Source of the DNA: Alphaproteobacteria bacterium
GTDB lineage: Bacteria; Pseudomonadota; Alphaproteobacteria; Sphingomonadales; Sphingomonadaceae
Assembly (NCBI GenBank): GCA_028293055.1
Contig: JAQGLD010000085.1
Location: 1 to 9,560 of the forward strand
DNA length: 9,560 nucleotides
Direction of reading: 5' to 3'
A program made the translations under genes and the position numbers. The first letter of the stretch is position 1; each line of letters begins with the position of its first letter. Below are positions 1-7,574 of this stretch, one piece after another. Under the pieces are notes generated by a model that did no database searches, was not told where the DNA came from, and was given only the letters and a program-made list of their open reading frames with translations.

Positions 1-54
1 GCGGATACGAGCGATTGATCGGCCACCCTGGCGAACCTACCTGACCGACCTCTT

Positions 55-3000
55 CTAGACGGTCGCCGGGGTCAGTTCGGGCTCCCTCTTCGGCGCGCGT
101 CGGCGGCTGAACACCAGGACCAGGGTCGGAAGCATCGTCAGCACCAGAGGGGCGCCAAGACCGAGACCGAAGATGATTGCGGTGGCCAGCGGCCGCTGGA
201 GGCCAGAACCCCGGCTGATCCCGAGCGCCAGCGGCAGAAGCGTGAGGATCGCGATCAGCGCGGACATCAGGATCGGCCGAAGCCGGGCCTCGCCCGCGGC
301 GCGCAGGGCGGCGGCGTCGATCGGAGCGTCGGGGACGAGCTCCGCCAGATAGAAGATCGCCAGTTCGGTAATCATTCCGACCACCATGGTCAGGCCCATC
401 AAGGCCGATATGTCGAGCTCGATCCCGGTTGCCCAGAGGCCGAAGAACACCGCGCTCATCGAGAGCAGAACGGTGGCGATCACCGCTGCGGTGAAAGCCC
501 AGCGCTCGAACAGCAGGGTGAGCAGCAAGGTCGAGAGCAGGAGCGCCGCCAGGAATACCGTGGTCAGGTCGCGGAAGGACTGCTTCTGCTGGGCGTAGAG
601 GCCGCCATAGTCGACCCGGATCGAAGCGGGCAGGTGAAGCGAGGCGACCTTGGCCTGCACATTCTTGATTCCGGTGCCGAGATCGAGGCCTTCGAGCCGG
701 GCCGTCACCGGGATGAACGGGGCGAGATCCTCGCGGGTGATCTGGCGCTGGCCGGCGGCGATGCTGATCTTGGCAACCGTGCCGAGCGAGACCAGCCGGC
801 CGTCCGAGGCGCGCAGCGGAAGACCGGCGAGCGAATCGGCGCGCTGCCGAAGCTCCTGGGGAAGCCGCACCCGGACATCGATCGTCTGCTCGCCGGACAG
901 CACGCGGGTCCCGATCGTGCCGTCGATCTGGGCGCCGACCTGGGTCGCGACCGAGGCGGCGTCGAGCCCGGCGAGCGAGGCGGCGGCGCGATCGACATTG
1001 ATGATGATCGCGTCGCCGGCGACCCTCAGGCCGTTATTGACCTCGACGACCCCGCCGATCTTGCCGATACCGTCGGCGACCTTGTTTGCGGCAGCCTCGA
1101 GCTCGGCCGGATCGTCTCCGAACAATTTGACCTCGATCGGCTGCGGAACCGCGGTGAGATCGCCGATCAGGTCCTCCATCAACTGCGCAGTCTCGATCTC
1201 GAGCCCAGGCACCTGCGCCTGGACCTTGCCGGCGACCTCGGTCATCACCTCCTCGATATCGCGGCGGCTGCCATTGTTGAGGCGGATGAAATAATCGCCT
1301 TCGTCGGCTTCGGTGAGGCCGCCGCCGAGCTGGACTCCGGTTCGGCGCGAATAGCTGGTCACTTCGGGCGTAGCGCGAATGATCTTCTCGACCTGGCGGA
1401 GCAGCCGGTCGGTGTCGGTCAGCGCTGCGCCTGACTTGGCCTTATAGTCGAGGATGAAGCCGCCTTCGTCCATCTTGGGCATGAAGCCCGACTGGACATG
1501 CATGAAGGAGAAGATTCCGACCGCTGCGAGCAGGATTGCGATCGCGGCCACGAACAGGGCTGGCCTGGCGAAGGCACGCTGCGCGACTCCGCCGTATCCG
1601 CGCCTCAGGCCGCCGACGAAGCGCTCGGCCTTGTCGGCGGATTCGGCGTCCTTCAGCGTCAGCCAGCGCTCGGCGACCAGGGGCAGCACGTAGCGGGCAT
1701 AGAGAAGGGACACTCCGAGCGCTGCGACCATCGTCACCGCAAGCGCCTTGAAGAAGCCGCCGGTCACGCCGGTGATGAAGGCGAGCGGAACGAACACCAC
1801 GATCGTCGCCATGGTCGAGCCGAACAGAGGACGCGCCATCTCGCGCGCTGCGACCAGCATGGACGGCCGCCCATGTTCCTCGTCATGCTCGGCCTCCTGC
1901 AGGCGACGCATGAGATGCTCGAGCATGACCACCGCGTCGTCGACGACGAGCCCGACCGACGCCGCCATGCCGCCAAGCGTCATCATGTTGAAGCTCATCC
2001 CGAGCGCGTAGAGGACGAGGCAGGTCGCAGCGAGCACCGCCGGGAGCAGGGTGGCGGTGATCACCATCAGCCGCCAGCTCCTCAGGAAGACGAACAGGAC
2101 CACTCCGGCGAGCAGGGCGCCGAGCAGGATCGCATCGCGCACCGCATTGGCCGCGCCGGTGACCAATTCGGACTGGTCGTAGAAGAAGGAGACCTTGACG
2201 TCGTTTCCCAGATTTGCCGACTTCAGCCGATCGTCGACCTGCTGAACCAGCTTGACCGCGTCGGCGGTGGGCGACTGGCGGATGTTGACCAGCACCGCAT
2301 CGGTGCCGTCCGAGGTCACCTTGGTCCAGGCCGGCGCTGGCGCACGCCGCACAGTCGCGACCTGGCCGAGGGTGACGACACCGCCGCTGGCGCTGGCGCC
2401 CGACTTGACCGGAATCGCAGCGATGTCCGCCTCGGTGACCACGCGGTTCTCGACCAGGGCCAAATAGAGGCGGTGGCGATCCTCGATCTTACCGACTGCG
2501 GCGACGCTATTGGCATTGCCGAGAGCGGTGGCCACGTCGCTCGCGGTGAGCCCGAACGTGCCGAGCTTGGCCGGGTCGACCTCGACCTCGACCTCGGGCG
2601 CGGCCCCGCCGAGCACATCGACCCCGGCGACTCCGGGAACGGTGGAGAGCAATGGGCGAAGCCTGAGATTGGCGATCTGGGCGAGCTCGGTACCGCTATG
2701 GTTGCGCGACGTCAGCGACAGGCCGAGCACGGGGAAGATGGTCGGGTCCGAACGGCGAACGCTGAACCGGGTGCCCGCGGGGAGATCGGGCAGGATCGTC
2801 GCCATCGCGCCCTGCGAGGCCAGGGTCGCCGCGACCATGTCGTCGCCCCAGCCGAACGTCAGAGCGATCTCGGCTGCTCCGCGGCTCGTCGTCGAGCGGA
2901 TCTGCTGGACTCCGGGGATCGCCCGCATCTCGATCTCGGCCGGACGAGTGATGTCGGCGGCCATCTGGGCCGCGTCGCGGTCGCCGGCGTCGATCGAGAC

Positions 3001-3132
3001 GACGACGCGCGGATAATCGATATGCGGGAAGAGCGTCACCGGTAGCCGGGTCGCGGCGACCAGCCCGGCCAGCGTGATCAGGAAGACGGCAAGCCAGATC
3101 GAACGGGAATGCCGCTGCATCGCGCCGGTCAC
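55..3132 (-). CDS. RND efflux pump, inner-membrane permease subunit
   Basis: This is the inner-membrane proton-driven pump of a tripartite efflux system, about 1025 residues, the normal length for an RND permease. It shows TM1 (about 12-28), a first periplasmic porter region, the TM2-TM6 block (about 333-490), TM7 (about 525-545), a second periplasmic region, and the TM8-TM12 block from about 856 to 1008. TM4 carries GLVVDDAVVMLEH with D398-D399, the pair used for proton relay in drug-type (HAE) pumps; the CzcA-type extra aspartate one turn earlier is absent. RLRPILMSAL (about 950-959) is the standard TM11 entry. In TM10 the lysine of AcrB (K940) aligns with E923. I chose the GTG start because AAGGGAG lies 7 bases upstream and the GTG overlaps the preceding stop as GTGA; the ATG at 3120 (1021 residues) lacks a spaced site. 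The class is certain; the substrate is unknown. Confidence 0.95.
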   Translation of the reverse strand: MTGAMQRHSRSIWLAVFLITLAGLVAATRLPVTLFPHIDYPRVVVSIDAGDRDAAQMAADITRPAEIEMRAIPGVQQIRSTTSRGAAEIALTFGWGDDMVAATLASQGAMATILPDLPAGTRFSVRRSDPTIFPVLGLSLTSRNHSGTELAQIANLRLRPLLSTVPGVAGVDVLGGAAPEVEVEVDPAKLGTFGLTASDVATALGNANSVAAVGKIEDRHRLYLALVENRVVTEADIAAIPVKSGASASGGVVTLGQVATVRRAPAPAWTKVTSDGTDAVLVNIRQSPTADAVKLVQQVDDRLKSANLGNDVKVSFFYDQSELVTGAANAVRDAILLGALLAGVVLFVFLRSWRLMVITATLLPAVLAATCLVLYALGMSFNMMTLGGMAASVGLVVDDAVVMLEHLMRRLQEAEHDEEHGRPSMLVAAREMARPLFGSTMATIVVFVPLAFITGVTGGFFKALAVTMVAALGVSLLYARYVLPLVAERWLTLKDAESADKAERFVGGLRRGYGGVAQRAFARPALFVAAIAILLAAVGIFSFMHVQSGFMPKMDEGGFILDYKAKSGAALTDTDRLLRQVEKIIRATPEVTSYSRRTGVQLGGGLTEADEGDYFIRLNNGSRRDIEEVMTEVAGKVQAQVPGLEIETAQLMEDLIGDLTAVPQPIEVKLFGDDPAELEAAANKVADGIGKIGGVVEVNNGLRVAGDAIIINVDRAAASLAGLDAASVATQVGAQIDGTIGTRVLSGEQTIDVRVRLPQELRQRADSLAGLPLRASDGRLVSLGTVAKISIAAGQRQITREDLAPFIPVTARLEGLDLGTGIKNVQAKVASLHLPASIRVDYGGLYAQQKQSFRDLTTVFLAALLLSTLLLTLLFERWAFTAAVIATVLLSMSAVFFGLWATGIELDISALMGLTMVVGMITELAIFYLAELVPDAPIDAAALRAAGEARLRPILMSALIAILTLLPLALGISRGSGLQRPLATAIIFGLGLGAPLVLTMLPTLVLVFSRRRAPKREPELTPATV

Positions 3133-4199
3133 TTCGCCGCTCCCTTGGCCTGGCTGCCTTCCTCGACGACCTTCATGCCGTCCTCGAGCGCGGTCCCGCC
3201 TTCGACGACGACCCGTTCGTTCGCCTGCAGCCCCCTGACGATCTGAATCGAGTCGCCGGCCGAGTTGCCTGGCGAGACATCGCGCATATGGGCGACCCCG
3301 TCCTTGACGACGAAGACATAGGAGCGGCCGCCATCGTCGAGCAAGGCGCGATAGGGGATGGTGATTCCGCTCGCCGAGCCGCCGACGGTGATCGAGGCGC
3401 GCAACGGCTCGCCTGCGCCGAATCCCCTGCCCGCGGGAATCCGGGCGTAGACCGAAGCGAGGCGGGTCGTCGCATCGACCTGGGGATCGACTCCGGTCAC
3501 ATTGGTCGCGAGCGATTCGCCGGCGTTGATCGCCGAGATGGTCAGCGGCTGGCCGGGATGGATTCGTGCGGCCAGGGCCGGATCGATTCCGAATCGGGCG
3601 CGCAGATCGCCCTGCGCGCCGACCGTCGCGACGCTCGTGCCCGGGGCGATGAGGTCGCCTGGCTTGGCGGTGATGTTCTGGACCACGCCCGCCACCGGCG
3701 CGCGCAGCACCAGCGTCCCGTTGCGCTGGCTGGCCGCGGCGAGGCTGATCTCGGCGGTGTGTGCCGCGGCGCGGGCGGTCTCGACCTCGGCGTTGCTGAC
3801 CAGGCCGTCGCGGCGCAACCGAATCGCCCGGGCGAGCGCGGCCCTCCCCGCCGAAACGTCGGTCGCAGCCTTCGCCGCGTCGAGGCGCGTGGTCGCGCTT
3901 GGAGTCAGGATCGCGACGACCTGGCCGGCACGGACCGCGGTTCCGGTCGGAGCGACGATGCGGGTCAAGGTCGCCTCGGCCTGGACGGTCAGCCCGCGCT
4001 GATTGCCCGGTTCGGCCTCGGCTGCGCCATAGACCGCGATCGTGCTGGTGGTCGCGCCGAGCGTGGCGGCCGCGCTTCGCACCGATGCGGTCGGTGCCGG
4101 CGAGTCGGCTTCGGCGGCGGGCGCGGCTTCGTTGCCGCCGCCGCTTCCGCCACAGGCGGCGAGCAAGGCGAGCGGGGCTATCGCTAACAATAGTTTCAC
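3129..4199 (-). CDS. RND membrane fusion protein (periplasmic adaptor lipoprotein)
   Basis: This adaptor bridges the RND pump and the outer membrane factor in the periplasm; about 356 residues. A short lipoprotein signal ends in the lipobox LLAAC (Cys16), so it should be anchored by a lipid. A low-complexity Gly/Ala/Pro linker follows (17-45). Next come two lipoyl half-motifs (about 70-100 and 163-195, the second with APVAGVVQNITAKPGDLI), flanking an alpha-helical hairpin (about 105-157). Beta-barrel and membrane-proximal domains follow, including IPYRALLDDGG (281-291). The GTG start is preferred over the ATG at 4208: it gives MKLLLAIAPL, a textbook lipoprotein signal, it overlaps the preceding stop as GTGA, and AAGGA lies 8 bases upstream, whereas AAGG abuts the ATG directly. 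It is coupled to genes on both sides. Family assignment is secure; which substrate it helps export is not. Confidence 0.93.
   Translation of the reverse strand: MKLLLAIAPLALLAACGGSGGGNEAAPAAEADSPAPTASVRSAAATLGATTSTIAVYGAAEAEPGNQRGLTVQAEATLTRIVAPTGTAVRAGQVVAILTPSATTRLDAAKAATDVSAGRAALARAIRLRRDGLVSNAEVETARAAAHTAEISLAAASQRNGTLVLRAPVAGVVQNITAKPGDLIAPGTSVATVGAQGDLRARFGIDPALAARIHPGQPLTISAINAGESLATNVTGVDPQVDATTRLASVYARIPAGRGFGAGEPLRASITVGGSASGITIPYRALLDDGGRSYVFVVKDGVAHMRDVSPGNSAGDSIQIVRGLQANERVVVEGGTALEDGMKVVEEGSQAKGAAK
3140..3146 (-). promoter_or_regulatory. Shine-Dalgarno site of RND pump gene
   Basis: AAGGGAG on the minus strand, 7 bases before the GTG at 3132 and 19 before the ATG at 3120. The spacing decides in favour of the GTG. 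Confidence 0.7.
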
Positions 4200-5542
4200 T
4201 TCGTCCATCCTTCGCTGGGTCCGCCGGACAAGAGTTCAAGCGCGATCGTCTGTTCCGCGATCTGCTGATCGAGCTGGAGCAGGGTGAGCTGACGGTCGCG
4301 ATAGGCCTGGACCGCGGTCTGGGCGGTCGCCTCGGCAAGATCGCCGCGGCGAGCGGCGCGCGCGGTCGCCTCGGAATATTTCCGAAGCTCCGGCATCTGG
4401 GCGATCAGCTGGCTGCGCTGGAGGCGGAGCGCGGCGACTCCGTTGACTGCAGCGTCGAGCTCGGCCCGAGTCTGGAACAATCGAGCGTCATATTCGGCGC
4501 GCAACTGCCCGCGAGTGGCCGTTGCGATCGCGATCGCGCCGCGATTGCGGTTCCACAGCGGCAGGTTGAAGCCGATGGCGGGGCCGATCGTCCGGTTGTT
4601 CGCGGTGTCGCGGGCATAGGCCAGGGTCAGCGAAAGATTCGGAAACTGCTCGAGCACCGCCTTGTGCAGGTCCGCTTCGGCGACATCGTAGCCAGCTCGA
4701 AGCGCCTGGAGGTCGAGCCGCCGCGCGACCGCCTGCTCGAGCAGCACCGCGGATGAGGGCGGCACCGGGCTCAGTGGGGGCGGCGCGAGCAGGAGCGTCC
4801 TTTCGGGTGGCAGACCCAATTGCTTGTTGAGGTCGGCGCGCGCCGTGGCGAGGTCGCTCTGCGCGGTTCGAAGCTTGGTTTGCGCATCGAGCAGGGCCTG
4901 TCGGCGCGTGTCGAGGTCCGTAGCGGAGACATCGCCCCTGCCCGCGGCGCGCGAGACCGCTCCGAACAGATGCTCGGCCGAGGCAAGATTGGCCTGCGCG
5001 ACCCTCAGCTGCTGCTCGAGCGAAAGCACCCGGACGCCCTGGAGCCGGGCCTGGCCGGCGCTGTTCCATTCCGCCCAGGCGATGTCGAGGCGGACCTGGC
5101 GCTTGCTCGCCTCGCCCGACTGGCGGGTGACTCCGCGCGTGCGAAGCGCGTTGAGGTCGAATCCGAGCTGGGCGCCGAACGCATTGAAGGGATCCGGGCC
5201 GGACAGGATCTTGTCGAAATTGCCCTGGAAGCTGGGGTCGGGAAGCAGTCGCGCCGAAAACGCCTGGGCATCGGTCACTCCCGCCTTCGCGCGCTGCGCA
5301 CGAAGATCGGGATTTTCGAGAATCGCGATGATCGCGAGCGCGTTCGGGGTCAGCGGCTGGGTCAGGTCGATGGGCTGCGGCTGCAAATAGGGCCGGTCGA
5401 TCTTCTGAGCCTCGACCGAGAGGATCGCCGGATCCGGCGCCGCCAATATATCGACCGGGCTGGCCAGCGGCTGCGGCGCATAATGCGCGCAGCCGGCCAG
5501 CAAGGCGGTAACGACGCAGAGCAGGGCTTGGCGCTTCATCAT
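4196..5542 (-). CDS. TolC/CzcC-family outer membrane efflux lipoprotein
   Basis: This is the outer membrane channel of the efflux complex, 448 residues, in the usual range for CzcC/NodT-type factors. The N-terminus has a lipoprotein signal with lipobox LLAGC (Cys18). Two outer-membrane-efflux repeats follow, roughly 60-250 and 265-440, each rich in long Ala/Leu/Gln/Arg helices that form the periplasmic tunnel. Diagnostic segments are NPDLRAQRA near the start of repeat 1, ADLNKQLGLPPE at its end, RLDLQALRAGYDVAEADL opening repeat 2, and IGFNLPLWNRNRG, a very typical CzcC-type strand. The ATG at 5542 overlaps the kinase stop as ATGA and has GAAGG 7 bases upstream; a second ATG follows immediately, so the start could be one residue later. 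The preceding gene is the sensor kinase and the next is the membrane fusion protein, overlapping by four bases. Confidence 0.93.
   Translation of the reverse strand: MMKRQALLCVVTALLAGCAHYAPQPLASPVDILAAPDPAILSVEAQKIDRPYLQPQPIDLTQPLTPNALAIIAILENPDLRAQRAKAGVTDAQAFSARLLPDPSFQGNFDKILSGPDPFNAFGAQLGFDLNALRTRGVTRQSGEASKRQVRLDIAWAEWNSAGQARLQGVRVLSLEQQLRVAQANLASAEHLFGAVSRAAGRGDVSATDLDTRRQALLDAQTKLRTAQSDLATARADLNKQLGLPPERTLLLAPPPLSPVPPSSAVLLEQAVARRLDLQALRAGYDVAEADLHKAVLEQFPNLSLTLAYARDTANNRTIGPAIGFNLPLWNRNRGAIAIATATRGQLRAEYDARLFQTRAELDAAVNGVAALRLQRSQLIAQMPELRKYSEATARAARRGDLAEATAQTAVQAYRDRQLTLLQLDQQIAEQTIALELLSGGPSEGWTK
4208..4213 (-). promoter_or_regulatory. Shine-Dalgarno site of membrane fusion protein gene
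   Basis: GAAGGA on the minus strand, 8 bases before the GTG at 4199. It overlaps the competing ATG at 4208, which therefore has no usable site of its own. Confidence 0.7.
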
Positions 5543-6867
5543 CGAGCGGCCTTCGGCAGCCTGACCATCAATTTCACTCCTGGACGATTGTCTTCGATGC
5601 GCACTTCGCCGCCGTGGGCCTTGGCGATCGCGGCAACGAGGCTGAGCCCGAGACCGTGCCCGGGAGTCGAACGGCTGCGCTCGAGCCGGATGAAGCGGCC
5701 GAACACGCGCTCGCTTTCCTCGGCCGGAATGCCGGGTCCGCTGTCCTCGATCACCAGCTCGACCGCTTCGCCGTTGGCCAGCGAGATCGCGATCGCGGTG
5801 CCGGGCGGTGTGTGATGAAGCGCATTGTCGAGCACATTGACGCAGAGCTGGGCGAGCAGCTCTCGATTGCCGTCGACTTCGACTCCCGGGTCGACCTGTG
5901 CGCTGAGTCGCTGGCCCTTGTCCTCGGCGGACAACCGGTAGCTTTCGGCGAGATCGAGGACGAGCGCGCTGAGATCGAGCCGGTCCTTGCGGACTCGGGC
6001 GCCCCCGGCCTCGACTTCCGAAATGCTGAGGATAGCCGCGAACAGAGCGAGCATGTCGTCGCTATGTTCGATGGCGTCGATCATCACTTCCCTGAGCGAA
6101 GCTGCATCGCCGCCGCCGGCCACACCGAGCTCGAGCTTCTGGCGCAGCCGGGTGAGCGGAGTGCGAAGGTCGTGCGCGATGTCGCCCGACACCTGGCGCA
6201 GATTGCCGAGCAACGCGGCGATCCGCTCGAGCATCAGGTTGAGGGTGGTGGCAAGGCGATCGAACTCGTCGCCGCTGCCGCTCAGCGGCACACGCTGGGA
6301 AAGATCGCCGGCAATGATCGCATTGGCGGTCCGATCTACCGCTTCCAGCCGCCGACGCAGCGCCCGGCCGAGGATGAAGGCGCCGCCTGCGCCGATCGCG
6401 ACGATCACTCCGAAAGCGGCGATAAAGATCGGTACCATGTGGGCATCGAGCTCTTCGATCGCTTCAGGATCGGCTGCCACGACCAGCCGGACCCCGCCCG
6501 CCATCGGCACGGTCAGCGCCCGGGCCGGGTCCATCTCGCCGCTGGGCTTGCGGAACAGGGTCGCCGACCAGCCTGGCCCCAGCGCGCCGGCGACCGTCTG
6601 TCCGGCAATCAGCCGGCCATCGGCACCGAGCAATGCATAGCGCATGTCGCCATGCTCATGCGCAGCGCGGTCGGCGACGGCCTTGGCCAGGTCCGAGCCC
6701 GCCGCCTGGCGGAGCAGCGAGCTGCGTTCCGTCAGGATCCTTTGATCGAGGTCGCGGCGCAGCTCGGAATGGATCGACCAGTAGATTCCGACACCGAGCG
6801 CCATCGTCAGCAGCGCGAACGCGACGCTGAAGAACAAGGCGAATCGAAAAGCGGTCGAGTTAGCCAT
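5539..6867 (-). CDS. Sensor histidine kinase of two-component system
   Basis: This is an inner-membrane sensor kinase of 442 residues that should phosphorylate the response regulator encoded just upstream. It has TM1 (about 9-29), a periplasmic sensor region (about 30-144), TM2 (about 145-167), a HAMP linker (about 168-220), and a HisKA domain with IAHDLRTPLTRLR, in which H232 is the phospho-accepting histidine. The ATPase domain is complete: N box NVLDNAL (344-350), G1 box EDSGPGIP (374-381), F box VFGRFIRL, and G2 box GHGLGLSL (403-410). The sensor region contains HEHGDM (70-75), a possible metal or pH-sensitive cluster, which is speculation. The ATG overlaps the regulator's stop by eight bases and has no recognisable Shine-Dalgarno site, and an in-frame stop lies just upstream, so this start is forced and translation probably depends on coupling. 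No catalytic motif is missing. Confidence 0.95.
   Translation of the reverse strand: MANSTAFRFALFFSVAFALLTMALGVGIYWSIHSELRRDLDQRILTERSSLLRQAAGSDLAKAVADRAAHEHGDMRYALLGADGRLIAGQTVAGALGPGWSATLFRKPSGEMDPARALTVPMAGGVRLVVAADPEAIEELDAHMVPIFIAAFGVIVAIGAGGAFILGRALRRRLEAVDRTANAIIAGDLSQRVPLSGSGDEFDRLATTLNLMLERIAALLGNLRQVSGDIAHDLRTPLTRLRQKLELGVAGGGDAASLREVMIDAIEHSDDMLALFAAILSISEVEAGGARVRKDRLDLSALVLDLAESYRLSAEDKGQRLSAQVDPGVEVDGNRELLAQLCVNVLDNALHHTPPGTAIAISLANGEAVELVIEDSGPGIPAEESERVFGRFIRLERSRSTPGHGLGLSLVAAIAKAHGGEVRIEDNRPGVKLMVRLPKAAR
5550..5554 (-). promoter_or_regulatory. Shine-Dalgarno site of outer membrane factor gene
   Basis: GAAGG on the minus strand, 7 bases before the ATG at 5542, inside the last codons of the kinase gene. 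It supports the start that overlaps the kinase stop by four bases. Confidence 0.55.
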
Positions 6868-7534
6868 CGATCAGATAGCCCGAACCGCGCACCGTCTGGA
6901 TCACGTCGGTCTCGAAGCCGGCGTTGAGCTTCGAGCGAAGCCGGCTGATATGGGTCTCGACGATGTTGGTCTTGGGATCGAAGTGGAAATCCCAGACGCG
7001 CTCGAGCAGCATGGTCCGAGTGACGATCCGGCCCGAATTGCGCATCAGCTCCTCGAGCAAGGCGAATTCCCGCGGCTGCAGCTCGATGCGCCGGCCCCCG
7101 CGCCGAACCTCGCGCTTGAGCAGGTTCATCTCGACGTCGCCGGCATTGAGCATCGTCTCGGCAAATGCGACCGCGGGGCGGCGCGCCAGCGCGTTGAGGC
7201 GCGCCGAAAGCTCGGTGAAGGCGAACGGCTTGACCAGATAATCGTCGGCACCCGCGTCCAGGCCTTCGACCCGGTCCTCGACTCGCGCCAGCGCGGTGAG
7301 CATCAGCACGGGGGTAGTGATTCCCGCCGAGCGGATCGAGCGCAGCACTGTCATGCCGTCCAGTCCCGGAAGCATCCGGTCGACGATCATCGCATCGAAA
7401 TCCTCGTCGGTCGCGAGGAACAAGGCCTCCCGCCCATCCGCCGTGGACGAGACGATATGGCCGAGTTCGCGCAGCCCGCGTTCGATATAGGTCCGGGTCT
7501 CGGCATCGTCTTCGACCACCAGCACCTTGAGCAC
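6860..7534 (-). CDS. OmpR/PhoB-family response regulator
   Basis: This is a cytoplasmic DNA-binding response regulator, 224 residues, the standard OmpR-family length. The receiver domain (about 1-118) has the acidic pocket VVEDD (6-10), phospho-acceptor D52 in VDRMLPGLDG, T80 in VLMLTAL, and K102 in DDYLVKPF. The winged-helix effector domain (about 128-223) has LQPREFALLEELMRNSG and VWDFHFDPKTN followed by VETHISRLRSKL, the recognition-helix region, and ends in TVRGSGYLIDG. The GTG start at 7534 is chosen because the receiver begins there (MLKVLVVEDD) and AGGGAGGA lies 5 bases upstream. The frame stays open further 5' but that part overlaps another gene and does not look like protein. It is first in the operon, so it probably regulates its own transcription and the pump genes, as is usual for such regulators next to RND pumps (inference). 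Confidence 0.95.
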   Translation of the reverse strand: MLKVLVVEDDAETRTYIERGLRELGHIVSSTADGREALFLATDEDFDAMIVDRMLPGLDGMTVLRSIRSAGITTPVLMLTALARVEDRVEGLDAGADDYLVKPFAFTELSARLNALARRPAVAFAETMLNAGDVEMNLLKREVRRGGRRIELQPREFALLEELMRNSGRIVTRTMLLERVWDFHFDPKTNIVETHISRLRSKLNAGFETDVIQTVRGSGYLIDG

Positions 7535-7539
7535 TTCGG

Positions 7540-7547
7540 TCCTCCCT
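7540..7547 (-). promoter_or_regulatory. Shine-Dalgarno site of response regulator gene
   Basis: AGGGAGGA on the minus strand, 5 bases before the GTG at 7534. It fixes the regulator start and rules out the longer in-frame extension upstream. Confidence 0.8.
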
Positions 7548-7574
7548 GTTGCGGCGCTTTTACACACAGGCCGG

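Noticed and set aside
1..54. Terminator after the pump gene
   Set aside because: GGTCGG and CCGATC could pair imperfectly across a long loop on the minus strand, but there is a wobble pair and no T run. Nothing convincing is visible before the window ends.
1498..3045. Long plus-strand frame of about 515 codons opposite the RND pump gene
   Set aside because: It lies entirely antisense to a confidently assigned pump gene; its protein is Arg/Asp/Gly/His-rich with no recognisable domain. Such frames arise in high-GC DNA because stop codons become rare on the opposite strand.
55..4338. Reading the pump frame as one 1427-residue protein starting at 4338
   Set aside because: The first 400 or so residues are an Arg/Gly/Asp-rich out-of-frame reading of the membrane fusion protein gene. 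The RND sequence begins at the GTG at 3132.
55..5542. Naming the pump genes czcCBA or cusCBA
   Set aside because: Gene order and the CzcC-like outer membrane factor fit, but the pump lacks the CzcA TM4 acidic pattern and no CusF or metal-binding methionine cluster was seen. Metal specificity is not supported.
5614..6927. Plus-strand frame of about 437 codons opposite the sensor kinase gene
   Set aside because: It is an antisense shadow of a kinase whose catalytic motifs are all intact; composition is that of reversed high-GC codons, with no ribosome site or domain.
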